From assembly GCF_013004105.1 (NCBI RefSeq), contig NZ_CP053085.1:1612001-1676000 (forward strand): a stretch of DNA of 64,000 nucleotides, in the 5' to 3' direction. Under the pieces are notes generated by a model. That model was not told the origin of the DNA, did not search any database, and was given only the letters and a program-made list of their open reading frames with translations. This DNA is from Gemmatimonas groenlandica. GTDB taxonomy: Bacteria > Gemmatimonadota > Gemmatimonadetes > Gemmatimonadales > Gemmatimonadaceae. Within the stretch, counting starts at the first letter, position 1. Each line of letters begins with the position of its first letter. Below, piece after piece: positions 32,762 to 42,151 of this stretch. A program made the position numbers and the translations under genes.

Positions 32762-35443
32762 ATGTCTTCTTCCCGATCCTGCCGCCCTTCGCGCCCTCTC
32801 ACGGGCGCCCTCGCGGGTCTGCTCGCCGCCGTCCTCGCGTGTGCCGTCGTCACCCGCGCCGGCGCGCAGTCGCCACTCCTGACCGGCCCCGGCGTCTCCG
32901 CCGAGCTGGCGCGTCTCCGGGAGGCACAGGTCACCGACGTGGCGTACGACCTCGCGCTCTCGGTGAGCGCCGGAGACACGGCGACGGGCCGGGTGACGGT
33001 GTCGTTTACGCAGCGCACGGCGGGCGACGTTGTGCTCGACTTCCGCGGACTGTCGGTGCGTGATGGGAAGATCAACGGTGCGGCATGGGCCGAGATGGCG
33101 GCGGCCTGGAACCGGCATCACCTCGTCGTTCCCGCCGCGCGTCTCCGGCTCGGCCGGAATTCGGTCGAGGTGGGGTTCGCGACACCGGTTGCCCAGGCCG
33201 GCGCCAGTATCATCCGCAACCGCGACGCCACCGACGGCAACGTATATCTCTACACGCTGCTCGTACCGTCGGACGCGAACCTGCTCTTCCCCTGTTTCGA
33301 TCAGCCTGATCTCAAAGCGAAGGTACGCCTCTCGCTTACCACGCCGATGGCTTGGCGCGCGCTCGCGAACGGCCGCGAGATCGGTGTGGACACGGCCGGC
33401 GCGCGAGTCACGCATCGTTTCGCCGAGACGCAGCGCCTCAGCACCTATCTCATCGCGTTCGCCGCCGGTCCGTGGGCGAGTGTCACACGGAGCGTGGCCA
33501 CGACCTCCAAGGCGGCGCCCGTACCCGTGTCGCTCTGGATGCGCCAGTCACGTCGCACCGAAGCAGAAAGCGACACGCTGATCGAGATGAATGCGCGCGC
33601 GCTGCGCTGGCTGGGCGACTGGTTCGGTATCCCCTACGCGTTCGACAAATTCGATGCCCTGCTCGCCCCGGCCTTCCCGTTTGGCGGTATGGAACATCCG
33701 GGCGCGGTCTTCTACAACGAAGAGAGCTTCATCTATCGCGAACGTCCGACCGTTTCGCAGCTACTTGGCCGACAGGCGACGACGTTTCACGAAGTGGCTC
33801 ACCAGTGGTTCGGCGATTACATGACGATGCGATGGTTCGATGATCTGTGGTTGAAAGAAGGATTCGCGACGTACATGGCAGCGCGCATGCAGGCCGATCT
33901 CGAGCCCACCTCGAACGCGTGGAAGACGTTCTATCTGCGCAACAAGCCGGTGGCGTACGCGACCGACGCCACGGCGGGCACAACCCCGATCTGGCAGCAG
34001 CTTGGCAACCTCGATCAGGCCAAGAGCAACTACGGTCCGATCGTCTACAACAAGGCGCCGGGTGTGCTCAAGCAGCTCGAGTATCTGGTGGGTGCGGCGG
34101 CGTTTCAGCGCGGGGTGCAGGATTTCCTGCGCACGCATGCCTACGACAACGGTACGTGGCGCGAATTGCTCGGCAGCGTGGGGCGTGCGGCCAGTCGCGA
34201 TCTCACGGCATGGGGCCAGGCGTGGATGCTTCGCCCCGGCATGCCGCTGGTCGAACAGCGACTCACCGTGCGCAACGGCGTGGTGCAGCGACTGGCGCTG
34301 GTGCAACGCGCGGCCCAGCCGACGCTGTCGGGGCGCGGTGCCTGGCCGCTCAAGGTACAGCTCCTGATGTACTACGCGAATAGACCGGCGGTGCGCCTTC
34401 CCGTGGAGATGCGCGGCGATACGACGTTCGTGACCGCGGCCGCGGGACGGCCGGCCCCCGACTTCGTGTTCGCGAACGACGGAGATTACGGCTACGCGAT
34501 CGTGCTTCCCGACTCCATGAGCGTGCGGTGGCTCGAGCAGCACATCGGCGCCGTGCGCGACGACTTCTTGCGGGCGATGCTGTGGGGATCGCTGTGGGAT
34601 CTGGTGAGAGAAGCGAGGCTCTCACCGGCGCGCTACGCCGAGATGGTGATGCGCGAACTGCCCGCGGAGCGCGACGAGCAGATCACGGGAGCGCTCGTGG
34701 GCCGCCTCTCCACCGTGATCGGGCGCTATACCGACGACGCGGCGCGCGAGGCGCTGCTCGCTCGTGCGGAGCCCGTGTTGTTACGGGGCGCCGCCGACAG
34801 CGCGCGCAGCTACGGGCAGCGCAAAACGCAGGTCGATGCGGTGATCGGACTCGCGCGCTCGCCAGCCTCGCTGCAGCGGCTCGATCGCTGGCTCGATGGC
34901 GACACGGCCGCGGGGTTAGCCCTGCGGCCACCCACACGATGGTCGATCGTGACGCGGCTGGTGGCGCGTTCGGCACCGAGTGCGTCCGCGCGGTTGGCCG
35001 CGGAAGCGCGTCGCGATTCCACGAGTGAAGGACAACGACAGGCGTTCGTCGCCGACGCGGCGCGTCCGGATTCGGCCCATAAGCGCGCGTTGTTCACGCG
35101 GTGGTTCTCGGATGTCGCGCTGAACGAAGAGTGGGTCACGTCGAGCCTGCGCAGCTTTCACGACGCCGACCAGTCGACGATGACGAAGGCGTACCTTGTG
35201 CCTGCGCTCGATACGCTGCCGTGGATTCAGCAGAATCGCCGCATCTTTTTCCTGGGCAGCTGGCTGGGCGCGACGATCGGCGGCCAGAGTGATGCCGCGG
35301 CGCTCGGGCAGATCGACCGCTGGCTGGCGTCGCATCCGGCGCTTGCCCTCGACCTCCAGCAGAAGATCCGGCAGAGCCGAGACGAGCTCGAGCGTACGGT
35401 CCGGATCCGGCAAGCGTTCAGCGCGGGGACGCCTCGACAGTGA
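32762..35443 (+). CDS. M1-family metallopeptidase (aminopeptidase N-like), exported
   Basis: This is an 893-residue zinc aminopeptidase with a signal peptide ending near TRAGAQ. The N-terminal beta domain is followed by a GGMEHPG exopeptidase motif, a variant of the usual GAMEN. The zinc-binding HEVAHQWFGD is followed by the downstream glutamate in WLKEGFATY. The C-terminal half is helical, as in the family. It probably acts on peptides in the periplasm or outside the cell. It is divergent from the ECF sigma gene. The length and motifs fit an intact enzyme. Confidence 0.93.
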   Translation: MSSSRSCRPSRPLTGALAGLLAAVLACAVVTRAGAQSPLLTGPGVSAELARLREAQVTDVAYDLALSVSAGDTATGRVTVSFTQRTAGDVVLDFRGLSVRDGKINGAAWAEMAAAWNRHHLVVPAARLRLGRNSVEVGFATPVAQAGASIIRNRDATDGNVYLYTLLVPSDANLLFPCFDQPDLKAKVRLSLTTPMAWRALANGREIGVDTAGARVTHRFAETQRLSTYLIAFAAGPWASVTRSVATTSKAAPVPVSLWMRQSRRTEAESDTLIEMNARALRWLGDWFGIPYAFDKFDALLAPAFPFGGMEHPGAVFYNEESFIYRERPTVSQLLGRQATTFHEVAHQWFGDYMTMRWFDDLWLKEGFATYMAARMQADLEPTSNAWKTFYLRNKPVAYATDATAGTTPIWQQLGNLDQAKSNYGPIVYNKAPGVLKQLEYLVGAAAFQRGVQDFLRTHAYDNGTWRELLGSVGRAASRDLTAWGQAWMLRPGMPLVEQRLTVRNGVVQRLALVQRAAQPTLSGRGAWPLKVQLLMYYANRPAVRLPVEMRGDTTFVTAAAGRPAPDFVFANDGDYGYAIVLPDSMSVRWLEQHIGAVRDDFLRAMLWGSLWDLVREARLSPARYAEMVMRELPAERDEQITGALVGRLSTVIGRYTDDAAREALLARAEPVLLRGAADSARSYGQRKTQVDAVIGLARSPASLQRLDRWLDGDTAAGLALRPPTRWSIVTRLVARSAPSASARLAAEARRDSTSEGQRQAFVADAARPDSAHKRALFTRWFSDVALNEEWVTSSLRSFHDADQSTMTKAYLVPALDTLPWIQQNRRIFFLGSWLGATIGGQSDAAALGQIDRWLASHPALALDLQQKIRQSRDELERTVRIRQAFSAGTPRQ

Positions 35444-35449
35444 CCCGAT

Positions 35450-35471
35450 TCGTCCCGCGCTGACGGGACGA
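35450..35471 (+). terminator. Possible hairpin after the aminopeptidase gene
   Basis: A perfect 8-bp stem (TCGTCCCG with CGGGACGA) and a 6-nt loop lie 6 bp after the stop. There is no T-tract, so intrinsic termination is unproven. Confidence 0.35.
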
Positions 35472-35562
35472 CCGGAGTCGTCAGCAGGCGTCATGTCCCA
35501 GACTGACGCGACTTGTGACCTAGCCACACGCTATTCGTCCGCGCTACCTTGCCTTCAACTCG

Positions 35563-35619
35563 ACTGTCAGCTTTGTGTGACGATTTCGTCCCAATCTGAC
35601 AACGAAAAACGCTGACAGT
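35563..35619. promoter_or_regulatory. Inverted repeat in the SusC upstream region
   Basis: Two 9-bp arms, ACTGTCAGC at 35563-35571 and GCTGACAGT at 35611-35619, are exact inverted copies separated by 39 bp. They lie 74-130 bp upstream of the SusC-type start in a 249-bp non-coding stretch. A DNA-looping operator or a long RNA stem in the leader is possible; nothing else identifies the binding factor. Confidence 0.35.
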
Positions 35620-35692
35620 GGCGCGAATCGACGACTTCGAGCCGCTCACCGTTTCGATCCCGCTCCGCCTTCCCCTCCATCGGAGACCCTCA

Positions 35693-38600
35693 ATGGGTAG
35701 GTTTTTCTCGTTCGCCGCGGCACTCGCGGTTGCCGTGCTGCCGCTTCGCGCGGACGCACAAACCCGAGATATCTCGGGTAAGGTGACTCAGGCGGTCGTC
35801 GGCACCCCTATCGCTGACGTGACCGTCAGTATCGTCGGACAGCAAGTCGGTGTCCGTACTAATGAACGCGGTGAATTCCGCATGCGCGTGCCGTCGGGTG
35901 AAGTGGTCGTGCTGGCGCGACAGCTGGGCTTCAAACGCCAGACAATCCGCCTCGGCCCGACCGAGAACACGGCCAATTTCGTCCTCGAGAAGGACGTGCT
36001 GCAGCTGGAAGGCGTGACGGTGACGGGTCAGGCGACGACGACGGATCGCAAGGTCGCCGCGACCGCCGTGGCAACCGTCGGTGGTCCGGAGCTGAACCGC
36101 GTGCCGGCTCGCTCGATTGAAAGCAACTTGGCGGGTAAAGTGGCCGGTGCGCGCATGTTCGAGAACAGCGGCGCCCCGGGCGGCGGTGCGCAGATTCAGA
36201 TTCGCGGTGCCACCTCGGTGCTCGCCTCTGGCGACCCGTTGTATGTGGTGGACGGCGTCATCATTTCAAACGCCAGCATCTCCTCGGGAGCGAGCTCGGT
36301 GAGTCGCGCCTCCGGTAGCACCGGATCGAGTCAGGACCAGGTGGTGAACCGCTTGGCGGACCTGAATCCGAACGACGTCGAGAACATCGAAGTGCTGAAG
36401 TCGGCGGCCGCGACGGCCATCTACGGGTCGCGTGCTACCAACGGTGTGGTGGTGATCACCACGAAGCGTGGCAAGCAGGGCAAGGCCACGTGGAACGTGG
36501 TGCAGCGTATGGGGACGCAGCAGGCCCAGCGTCTTCTCGGCCATCGCTCGTTCGAGAATTACGCCGAAGTGAAGCCGTATGTGGGCGGCGTGTATGGCGA
36601 CTCGATCGCCCGCGCGGTGTGCGGCTCCGGCGCGTGCCCGTCGTTCGATTGGCAGAAGGAGCTGTACGGCCGCACGTCACCCAGCTGGGAAACGTTGCTG
36701 TCATCGGCCGGTGGTGCCAACAACACCCGGTACTTCGTCTCGCTCAATGACCGTCAGGAATCGGGCATTGCGGTGAACACCGGTGCCCGTCGTACCGGTG
36801 GTCGCATCAACCTCGACCAGACCATCGGCACCAAGCTCACCGTGAGCGCCGGTATCGACGTTACGCGCAACTTTTTCCAGCGTGGGTTCGGCAACAACGA
36901 CAACGCTGGTGTGAGCCCGATCTACTCGCTGGCCTACAACCCGGCCATTATCGACCTGCAACAAAAGGACGCGTCGGGCCGCTACGTGCAGATGCCGTTC
37001 TACACGGGTAGCACAAAGCCAGGCTTCGGCACGTCGAATCCGTTTGAGGTGTTCAACTTCGCCGACAATACGGAAAGTGTGTGGCGCCAGGCGGGCAATG
37101 TGCGCGTGGGATACACCGCGCTGTCGACGACGAAGAACTCGGTGCAGCTGTCGTATCTGACCGGTGTTGACCGTTTCCAACAGGAAGGCTTCCAGTATTT
37201 CCCGAACTACTTCCAGGTCGAGCCGGCTGACGGATTCCTGGGCACGGCGAATCAGGTGAACGCGTCGAGCTTACAGATGAATCAGGGCATCAACGCGGTG
37301 TGGACGTATTCGCCCGGTGGCAAGTGGTTCACCTCGGCGACGACCTCGATTGGTGGCTCGTACGAAACGCAGGCGCTGAACCAGTACAGCGTGCGTGGAC
37401 GCGGCCTGCTGCCGACGCGCAAGATCGCGCTTGGAGCAACCGACATCGCGATCACGAATCAGCGAACGGAGTTCCGCGATCAGTCGATGTACGGGCAGAC
37501 GCAGTTGCTCATGCTCGACGAAAAGCTGGCGGTGAATGCCGGCGTGCGTGCCGACCGTTCCAGTGCAAACGGCGATCGCGAAAAATATTTCACGTTCCCG
37601 AAGTTCTCGGGCTCTTATCGGTTCGTGAAGCCGCTGACTGACAAGCTCGACGAAGTAAAATTTCGTGCCGCGTGGGGACAGTCAGGCAATCGGCCGCGTT
37701 GGGCCGACCGTGATGTGCTCTACGCCGACGGCGGTCTGATCGGCGGTAGCGGCTCGCTTGTATCCTCCTCGGCGCTCGGCAGCACGACGGTGAAGCCGGA
37801 AGTCATGAACGAATTGGAGTTCGGTACGGACATCACGCTGTTCGGTGGGCGTATGGGCGTCGAGTTCTCACGCTACCAGCGTAAGATCAAGGACTTGCTG
37901 CTCACGTTCCCGCTCGCGCCGTCATCGGGCCTCGGCACACAGGTGATCAACGGTGGTCAGTTGTCCGTCCTTGGTACCGAAGCCGTACTCTCAGCGGTGC
38001 CGCTCCGCACGCGAAATTTCGAGTGGACCACGCGCATCATCTTCAACCACAACGCGCAGTTCACGGATTCCATTCCGGTTCCGGCCTTCGCCGCGGCTGG
38101 TACGTTCGGCGTCTCGTACGGCCGTAATCGTATTCAGAGCGCGACGCGTTCGACGAACATCTGGGGCAATGCGCCGCTTCGTCCGGGTACCACACCCGGT
38201 ACCTTCGTCGTCGTTGACACCATTCTGTATGACTCGAACCCGATCCACACCACCACGTTCAACAATGACTTCTCCTACAAGCGTTTCACGCTGTCGGCGT
38301 TGGTTGATTGGCGGAATGGTGGCTACGTGTCGAACATGACCAAGAACCTGTGGGATGAGGGTGGTCAGGCTCGCGATTTCGTAGCAGAGGGGAAAACACG
38401 GTTCGACACGTTCAATAAGCAGGATATCCGCCCGTATCTCGAGAAGGGCACGTACGTGAAGATTCGTGAAGTCTCGTTGAACTATCAGGCGCCGGACGCG
38501 TTGGCGAAGAAGCTGCCAGGTGCGAGCTCGCTGCGGTTCAACTTGAGCGGTCGCAATCTGGCGATCATTTCGAAGTACTGGAGCTTTGACCCCGAGTTCA

Positions 38601-38695
38601 GCAACTTCGGCAACGCGAACTTCAACCGCTTCGTCGACCTCGCGCCGTTCCCGGCAAGCCGTCAGTTCTTCTTCAGCGTCGACGTGGGGTTCTAA
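35693..38695 (+). CDS. SusC/RagA-type TonB-linked outer-membrane transporter
   Basis: The 1000-residue receptor starts at ATG 35693, with GGAGA six bases upstream. It has a signal peptide ending RADAQ, a carboxypeptidase-regulatory-like domain (about 25-110), then a plug domain with GGAQIQIRGATSVLASGDPLYVVDGV and IEVLKSAAATAIYGSRATNGVVVITTK, the SusC/RagA hallmark. A 22-strand barrel follows, ending in FFFSVDVGF. It works with the adjacent SusD lipoprotein to import a bound nutrient. Codon use here looks slightly less extreme than in the housekeeping operons. The substrate is unknown. Confidence 0.95.
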   Translation: MGRFFSFAAALAVAVLPLRADAQTRDISGKVTQAVVGTPIADVTVSIVGQQVGVRTNERGEFRMRVPSGEVVVLARQLGFKRQTIRLGPTENTANFVLEKDVLQLEGVTVTGQATTTDRKVAATAVATVGGPELNRVPARSIESNLAGKVAGARMFENSGAPGGGAQIQIRGATSVLASGDPLYVVDGVIISNASISSGASSVSRASGSTGSSQDQVVNRLADLNPNDVENIEVLKSAAATAIYGSRATNGVVVITTKRGKQGKATWNVVQRMGTQQAQRLLGHRSFENYAEVKPYVGGVYGDSIARAVCGSGACPSFDWQKELYGRTSPSWETLLSSAGGANNTRYFVSLNDRQESGIAVNTGARRTGGRINLDQTIGTKLTVSAGIDVTRNFFQRGFGNNDNAGVSPIYSLAYNPAIIDLQQKDASGRYVQMPFYTGSTKPGFGTSNPFEVFNFADNTESVWRQAGNVRVGYTALSTTKNSVQLSYLTGVDRFQQEGFQYFPNYFQVEPADGFLGTANQVNASSLQMNQGINAVWTYSPGGKWFTSATTSIGGSYETQALNQYSVRGRGLLPTRKIALGATDIAITNQRTEFRDQSMYGQTQLLMLDEKLAVNAGVRADRSSANGDREKYFTFPKFSGSYRFVKPLTDKLDEVKFRAAWGQSGNRPRWADRDVLYADGGLIGGSGSLVSSSALGSTTVKPEVMNELEFGTDITLFGGRMGVEFSRYQRKIKDLLLTFPLAPSSGLGTQVINGGQLSVLGTEAVLSAVPLRTRNFEWTTRIIFNHNAQFTDSIPVPAFAAAGTFGVSYGRNRIQSATRSTNIWGNAPLRPGTTPGTFVVVDTILYDSNPIHTTTFNNDFSYKRFTLSALVDWRNGGYVSNMTKNLWDEGGQARDFVAEGKTRFDTFNKQDIRPYLEKGTYVKIREVSLNYQAPDALAKKLPGASSLRFNLSGRNLAIISKYWSFDPEFSNFGNANFNRFVDLAPFPASRQFFFSVDVGF

Positions 38696-38698
38696 GCC

Positions 38699-40168
38699 AT
38701 GACAACCTCAATTCACGCGACCCCGTCCTCGGCAAAGACGATTTTGACCACTTCTCGCGCATTCGCCACGCTTGGTGCGGCGCTGGTGCTCGGTGCGTGC
38801 AGCGCCGACAAACTCGACATCACGAATCCCAACACGCCGAGCGTCGCAGCTGCCAGCGGCGACCCGCAGGCACTTCAGCTGCAGGCAACCGGTTTGTTAC
38901 GTCAGCTTCGCGGAGGCCGCGGTGGCTTCATCAGCAATACCGGAATTTTCGGGCGCGAGTCGTATAACTACACTCCGCAGGAAGGACGCAACACCTCGAA
39001 CTATCTGATCGGCATCTCAGGACAGAACCGATTGGACCCGGCGGGATTTGCGACTGGAGTCTGGGCTGGGCAGTACGGTAACCTGCGCGATGTGTTCAAT
39101 CTCAAGAATGTCGCAACGACGTCGACCGCGCTGACGGCGGAGCAGAAGGCTGCGACGCTGGGCTTTGCGAAGACGATCGAAGGATTGGAGCTGCTGTACG
39201 TCATCAGCACCCGCGACACGCTCGGCGCGATCGTCGAGATCAAGGCGAACGCGTCCGAACTTGCCGCGTTCGTATCGCGTGATTCGGTGTACAAGTACAT
39301 CCTTGCCACGCTCGACGAAGGTGCCACCAACCTGGCGGCGGGCGGAAGCGCGTTTCCGTTCACGATCCACGCCGGCTTCAACGGCTTCAACACGCCGTCA
39401 ACGTTCCGACTTTTCAACCGCGCGATTGCAGCGCGCGCCGCCGCGTACTACGCGACGAGCGGTGGTGGCGCGGCAGCGTGGCAGCGAGCGCTTACTGCAC
39501 TCGGTGCATCGTTCATCAACACTGCGGCAACGACGCGCGCGCAGCTTGATGCAGGGCCCGCCCACGTGTATTCATCGGCGACGGGCGATGCGAACAACCC
39601 ACTCAACGTGGTGACGGCTACGGACATCTATGCGCATGAGTCCATTCGGACGGATGCACAGAACAAGGCGAACGGTTCGCCTGATGACCGGTATACCGCC
39701 AAAATTGGGTCACGGCCCACGCGGAACGCTCCCTCGGGACTGGGCATTGCGTCATCGCTCGGTTTCAATGTTTATCCGGCGTTGACGAGCAACATTCCGA
39801 TCATCCGTAACGAAGAGTTGTTGCTCCTGCGGGCCGAGGCGCTGTTGGCCACGGCCGACAAGGCGGGCGCGATAGCGATCGTGAACCAGCTCCGCGTGAA
39901 CTCGGGTGGCCTTGCGCCGTCCACGCTCACGACGGCGTCAACGGATGCCGATGTGTTGACCGAAATCCTGTACAACAAGCGCTATTCGTTGTTGCTCGAG
40001 GGGCATCGCTGGATCGACATGCGCCGGTATGGCCGGTTGAACCAGCTGCCGCTCGATATCGCAACGGGAACGAACGCACACTTCGTCGCGCGGGTGATGC
40101 CGATCCCGCAGGGCGAATGCCTGGTGCGTGTAGGCAAGCCGGCGCCGCTCGCTGGACCGGGATGCTAA
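38699..40168 (+). CDS. SusD/RagB-type nutrient-binding outer-membrane lipoprotein
   Basis: The 489-residue protein has a lipobox (ALVLGAC, mature N-terminal Cys) and the SusD-like helical scaffold. The C-terminal region shows IIRNEELLLLRAEALLATADK and LTEILYNKRYSLLLEGHRWIDMRRYGRL, which is typical of the family. It is the cap of the SusC transporter and binds the nutrient at the cell surface. It starts 3 bp after the SusC stop. No carbohydrate enzyme is linked, so the substrate could equally be a peptide. Confidence 0.93.
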   Translation: MTTSIHATPSSAKTILTTSRAFATLGAALVLGACSADKLDITNPNTPSVAAASGDPQALQLQATGLLRQLRGGRGGFISNTGIFGRESYNYTPQEGRNTSNYLIGISGQNRLDPAGFATGVWAGQYGNLRDVFNLKNVATTSTALTAEQKAATLGFAKTIEGLELLYVISTRDTLGAIVEIKANASELAAFVSRDSVYKYILATLDEGATNLAAGGSAFPFTIHAGFNGFNTPSTFRLFNRAIAARAAAYYATSGGGAAAWQRALTALGASFINTAATTRAQLDAGPAHVYSSATGDANNPLNVVTATDIYAHESIRTDAQNKANGSPDDRYTAKIGSRPTRNAPSGLGIASSLGFNVYPALTSNIPIIRNEELLLLRAEALLATADKAGAIAIVNQLRVNSGGLAPSTLTTASTDADVLTEILYNKRYSLLLEGHRWIDMRRYGRLNQLPLDIATGTNAHFVARVMPIPQGECLVRVGKPAPLAGPGC

Positions 40169-40171
40169 GGA

Positions 40172-40262
40172 GTACGGAGTAAGAAGTACGAAGTAAGAAG
40201 TACGAAGTAAGAAGTACGAAGTACGAAGTACGAAGTAAGAAGTACGAGGTACGGAGTAGTAA
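40172..40262. repeat. Heptanucleotide repeat tract, 13 units
   Basis: The tract is 91 bp and divides into 13 consecutive 7-bp units of the form GTA(C/A)GAA, with a few GTACGGA and GTACGAG variants at the edges. Units with C and units with A alternate in the first half. It begins 4 bp after the SusD stop and runs into a terminator hairpin. No credible protein is encoded in either direction. Confidence 0.9.
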
Positions 40263-40295
40263 ACGCCCCCGTGAGAGTCTTCTCACGGGGGCGTT
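40262..40295. terminator. Bidirectional terminator hairpin between convergent genes
   Basis: A perfect 15-bp stem (AACGCCCCCGTGAGA with its complement) closes on a GTCT loop. It lies between the SusD gene on the plus strand and the plug-only gene on the minus strand. The T-tract is weak on both sides, but the stem is very stable and placed between convergent genes. Confidence 0.7.
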
Positions 40296-40317
40296 CTCAC
40301 GGAACCTAGCGGATCAA

Positions 40318-41184
40318 TCAGTACCCGTCGCGCGTCCAAACCGCGATGACGCCGCAGCGTCGGTCAGGGCCGCTGAATTCAGGCGGGGTCGTGGCGGGAC
40401 CGCTGTAGATCTCGATACCGGCAATTTGTCGAGGCGGTGGTAGCAGGTCGAGATTGAAGAATCGAGGCAGCACAATGCCATCGAGCAGGATCTGCATGGG
40501 ACAGGCGCCTGAGCCTGCGCCCGTCAAGCTCCCGCCTTCCCGGCGCGACAGGGCCACGGTTCCGGCGAACTGTTGATCGGTGATGCGTGAGACCTCGACG
40601 CTACGCGTATTGCGAAGATAGTCGGAGGCCTCACGCGAGCCTCGACGATCGAGCTCGTCTTGCGTGATGAACTGTCCTTGGCCGATAAGTCGGCGCTTTT
40701 CAAATCCAAGCATACGCATGCCGACCCGTCGCTCTCGAATACGCAACGTGTCCAGCAGGCTGTTGGAGCGAGTGAGCGAATAGGTGAGCCGCAACGTGTC
40801 ATTGTCGCGCACGTCGATGATCCCGGAGGTGGGCGCGAAGCCAATGCGTCGGACGACGATCAGGTATTGCCCGGGCGGTACCTGCAACATCCGGAACCGT
40901 CCGTTCTCTCCAGTCACGACGCGGGCGGAGGTGCCGACTACGGAGATGTCCGCGCTTACCAGCGGGCGAAGCAAGGTATCGGTCACCACGCCATCGATCA
41001 CCGATTGGGCGCCGGCCAAGCGTCGCGCGGCTGCGGCGGCGCGTTCCCGCTCCTGCGCGGCGCGATCGAGAACAGTCGTACGTTGCTGGGCGCCGAGTGC
41101 CGTCACCGAAATCGGGAGCGCGCAAAGAGCTGCGATGGCAACGGACGTTCCGAGGCGCCGAGAAAAGCTGGGCATATTGGTCAT
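40318..41184 (-). CDS. Plug-only TonB-receptor-like exported protein
   Basis: The 288-residue protein has a signal peptide ending ALGAQ, an Arg/Ala-rich helical segment, a carboxypeptidase-regulatory-like domain (ADISVVGTSARVVTGENGRFRMLQVPPG), then a segment like the TonB-receptor plug (ACPMQILLDGIVLPRFFNLD, IAGIEIYSG, CGVIAVWTR). No barrel follows; the frame ends right after the plug. Two cysteines are placed as a likely disulfide. Similar short proteins are familiar from Gemmatimonadota-like genomes as recalled from general knowledge. Function is unknown. Confidence 0.8.
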   Translation of the reverse strand: MTNMPSFSRRLGTSVAIAALCALPISVTALGAQQRTTVLDRAAQERERAAAAARRLAGAQSVIDGVVTDTLLRPLVSADISVVGTSARVVTGENGRFRMLQVPPGQYLIVVRRIGFAPTSGIIDVRDNDTLRLTYSLTRSNSLLDTLRIRERRVGMRMLGFEKRRLIGQGQFITQDELDRRGSREASDYLRNTRSVEVSRITDQQFAGTVALSRREGGSLTGAGSGACPMQILLDGIVLPRFFNLDLLPPPRQIAGIEIYSGPATTPPEFSGPDRRCGVIAVWTRDGY

Positions 41185-41222
41185 GGACTAGAGCAACTGG
41201 TGGATGAACGCTTGCTTCGGTG

Positions 41223-41666
41223 CTACTTCTTCTTCAGGTCACCGCAGGCCACGATGATGCCCATGGCTTGCGCGGCGTCGTGGATGTTGACGTAGTAGGT
41301 CGTCGTGTCGGCGAGCACGACGGCCAAAGTTGCCTTACCGGTCCCCTGCCCCTTGTCGTTGATCACAATGGGCGCGTAGGCGCGTCCGCCACCGACGACG
41401 CCGCCGCTCTTCTCGCAGCTGCCGGCGTGGATGTGCCATGGTCGTGTCGCCCCGGGGGTGTCGTCGGCGATCGTGACGGAGACCTCGGAGCCCGCGCCGT
41501 CTGTGGTAGGCGTGACGGATGCGGTGCCGTGCGCCTTACGCCCGTCCTTCCCGGCGAGCGTGGCGGCGTAATCGGCGATCGGTCGGGCGAGGGCGAACAG
41601 GACGGCGCTGTTGCCGACGAGTGCGGCGCTGAGCGCCAGCCAGCGGAAGGTCGTGCGGCGGGGCAT
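41223..41666 (-). CDS. Exported CHRD/Cu-Zn-SOD-like small protein
   Basis: The 147-residue protein has a hydrophobic N-terminal segment (signal or anchor) and a beta-rich domain with TRPWHIHAGSCEKSGG, YYVNIHDA and IIVACGDL. The paired histidine motifs and two cysteines recall CHRD and Cu-Zn superoxide dismutase-like folds, but the full set of SOD metal ligands is not visible. It is followed by a basic tail. Likely periplasmic. Confidence 0.65.
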   Translation of the reverse strand: MPRRTTFRWLALSAALVGNSAVLFALARPIADYAATLAGKDGRKAHGTASVTPTTDGAGSEVSVTIADDTPGATRPWHIHAGSCEKSGGVVGGGRAYAPIVINDKGQGTGKATLAVVLADTTTYYVNIHDAAQAMGIIVACGDLKKK

Positions 41667-41698
41667 CGGGAACTCCGGTACGAGGACGTGCAGGGAAT

Positions 41699-42151
41699 CT
41701 ACGGACGACGAGCAGGAGGACGCGGGGGCGTTCCCTTGGCGGGCGGCCCCTTGGCGGGCGGCCCCTTAACCGGCGGGCGGGCGATCGGTGGGGCCTTGAG
41801 CGGCGGTCGAGGTGGCGTCGAGCGAGACGTGGTACCCCGCTGTCCCGGGAACGCATCCGCCACGAAAATGAACGCGAGCGCGAGCGCGGCCAGCACGAGG
41901 ACCACAAAGAGCACGCGCGCTCGCATGGGCCGACCATCGACCCAGATCGTGGAAACGAGCACGGGTACGACGATAAGAAACAGGCGCACGATGCGTCGAT
42001 CGAACGTGTTCGGTACGATCTTCGTGTTGCGCGGCGTGATCTTGAGACGATACTCCGCCTCACTGGCGAGTCTGAACACGCCATCCTCGAGCGCGCGGAA
42101 CCAGCGCACCGGCGGCAGGCGCATGAGCAGTGCCTGCAGCTTCGCCTTCAT
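41699..42151 (-). CDS. Small membrane protein with a Pro-rich basic tail, function unknown
   Basis: The 150-residue protein has two hydrophobic segments (LFLIVVPVLVSTIW and ARVLFVVLVLAALALAFIFVA) and ends in a proline-rich tail of KGPPAKGPPAKG repeats. I do not recognise a family. Its ATG overlaps the MOSC gene stop (ATGA). Confidence 0.65.
   Translation of the reverse strand: MKAKLQALLMRLPPVRWFRALEDGVFRLASEAEYRLKITPRNTKIVPNTFDRRIVRLFLIVVPVLVSTIWVDGRPMRARVLFVVLVLAALALAFIFVADAFPGQRGTTSRSTPPRPPLKAPPIARPPVKGPPAKGPPAKGTPPRPPARRP

Noticed and set aside
40169-40286. Minus-strand frame over the heptamer tract encoding Leu-Ser-Tyr-Phe repeats
   Set aside because: It is a translation of simple sequence and has no start signal.
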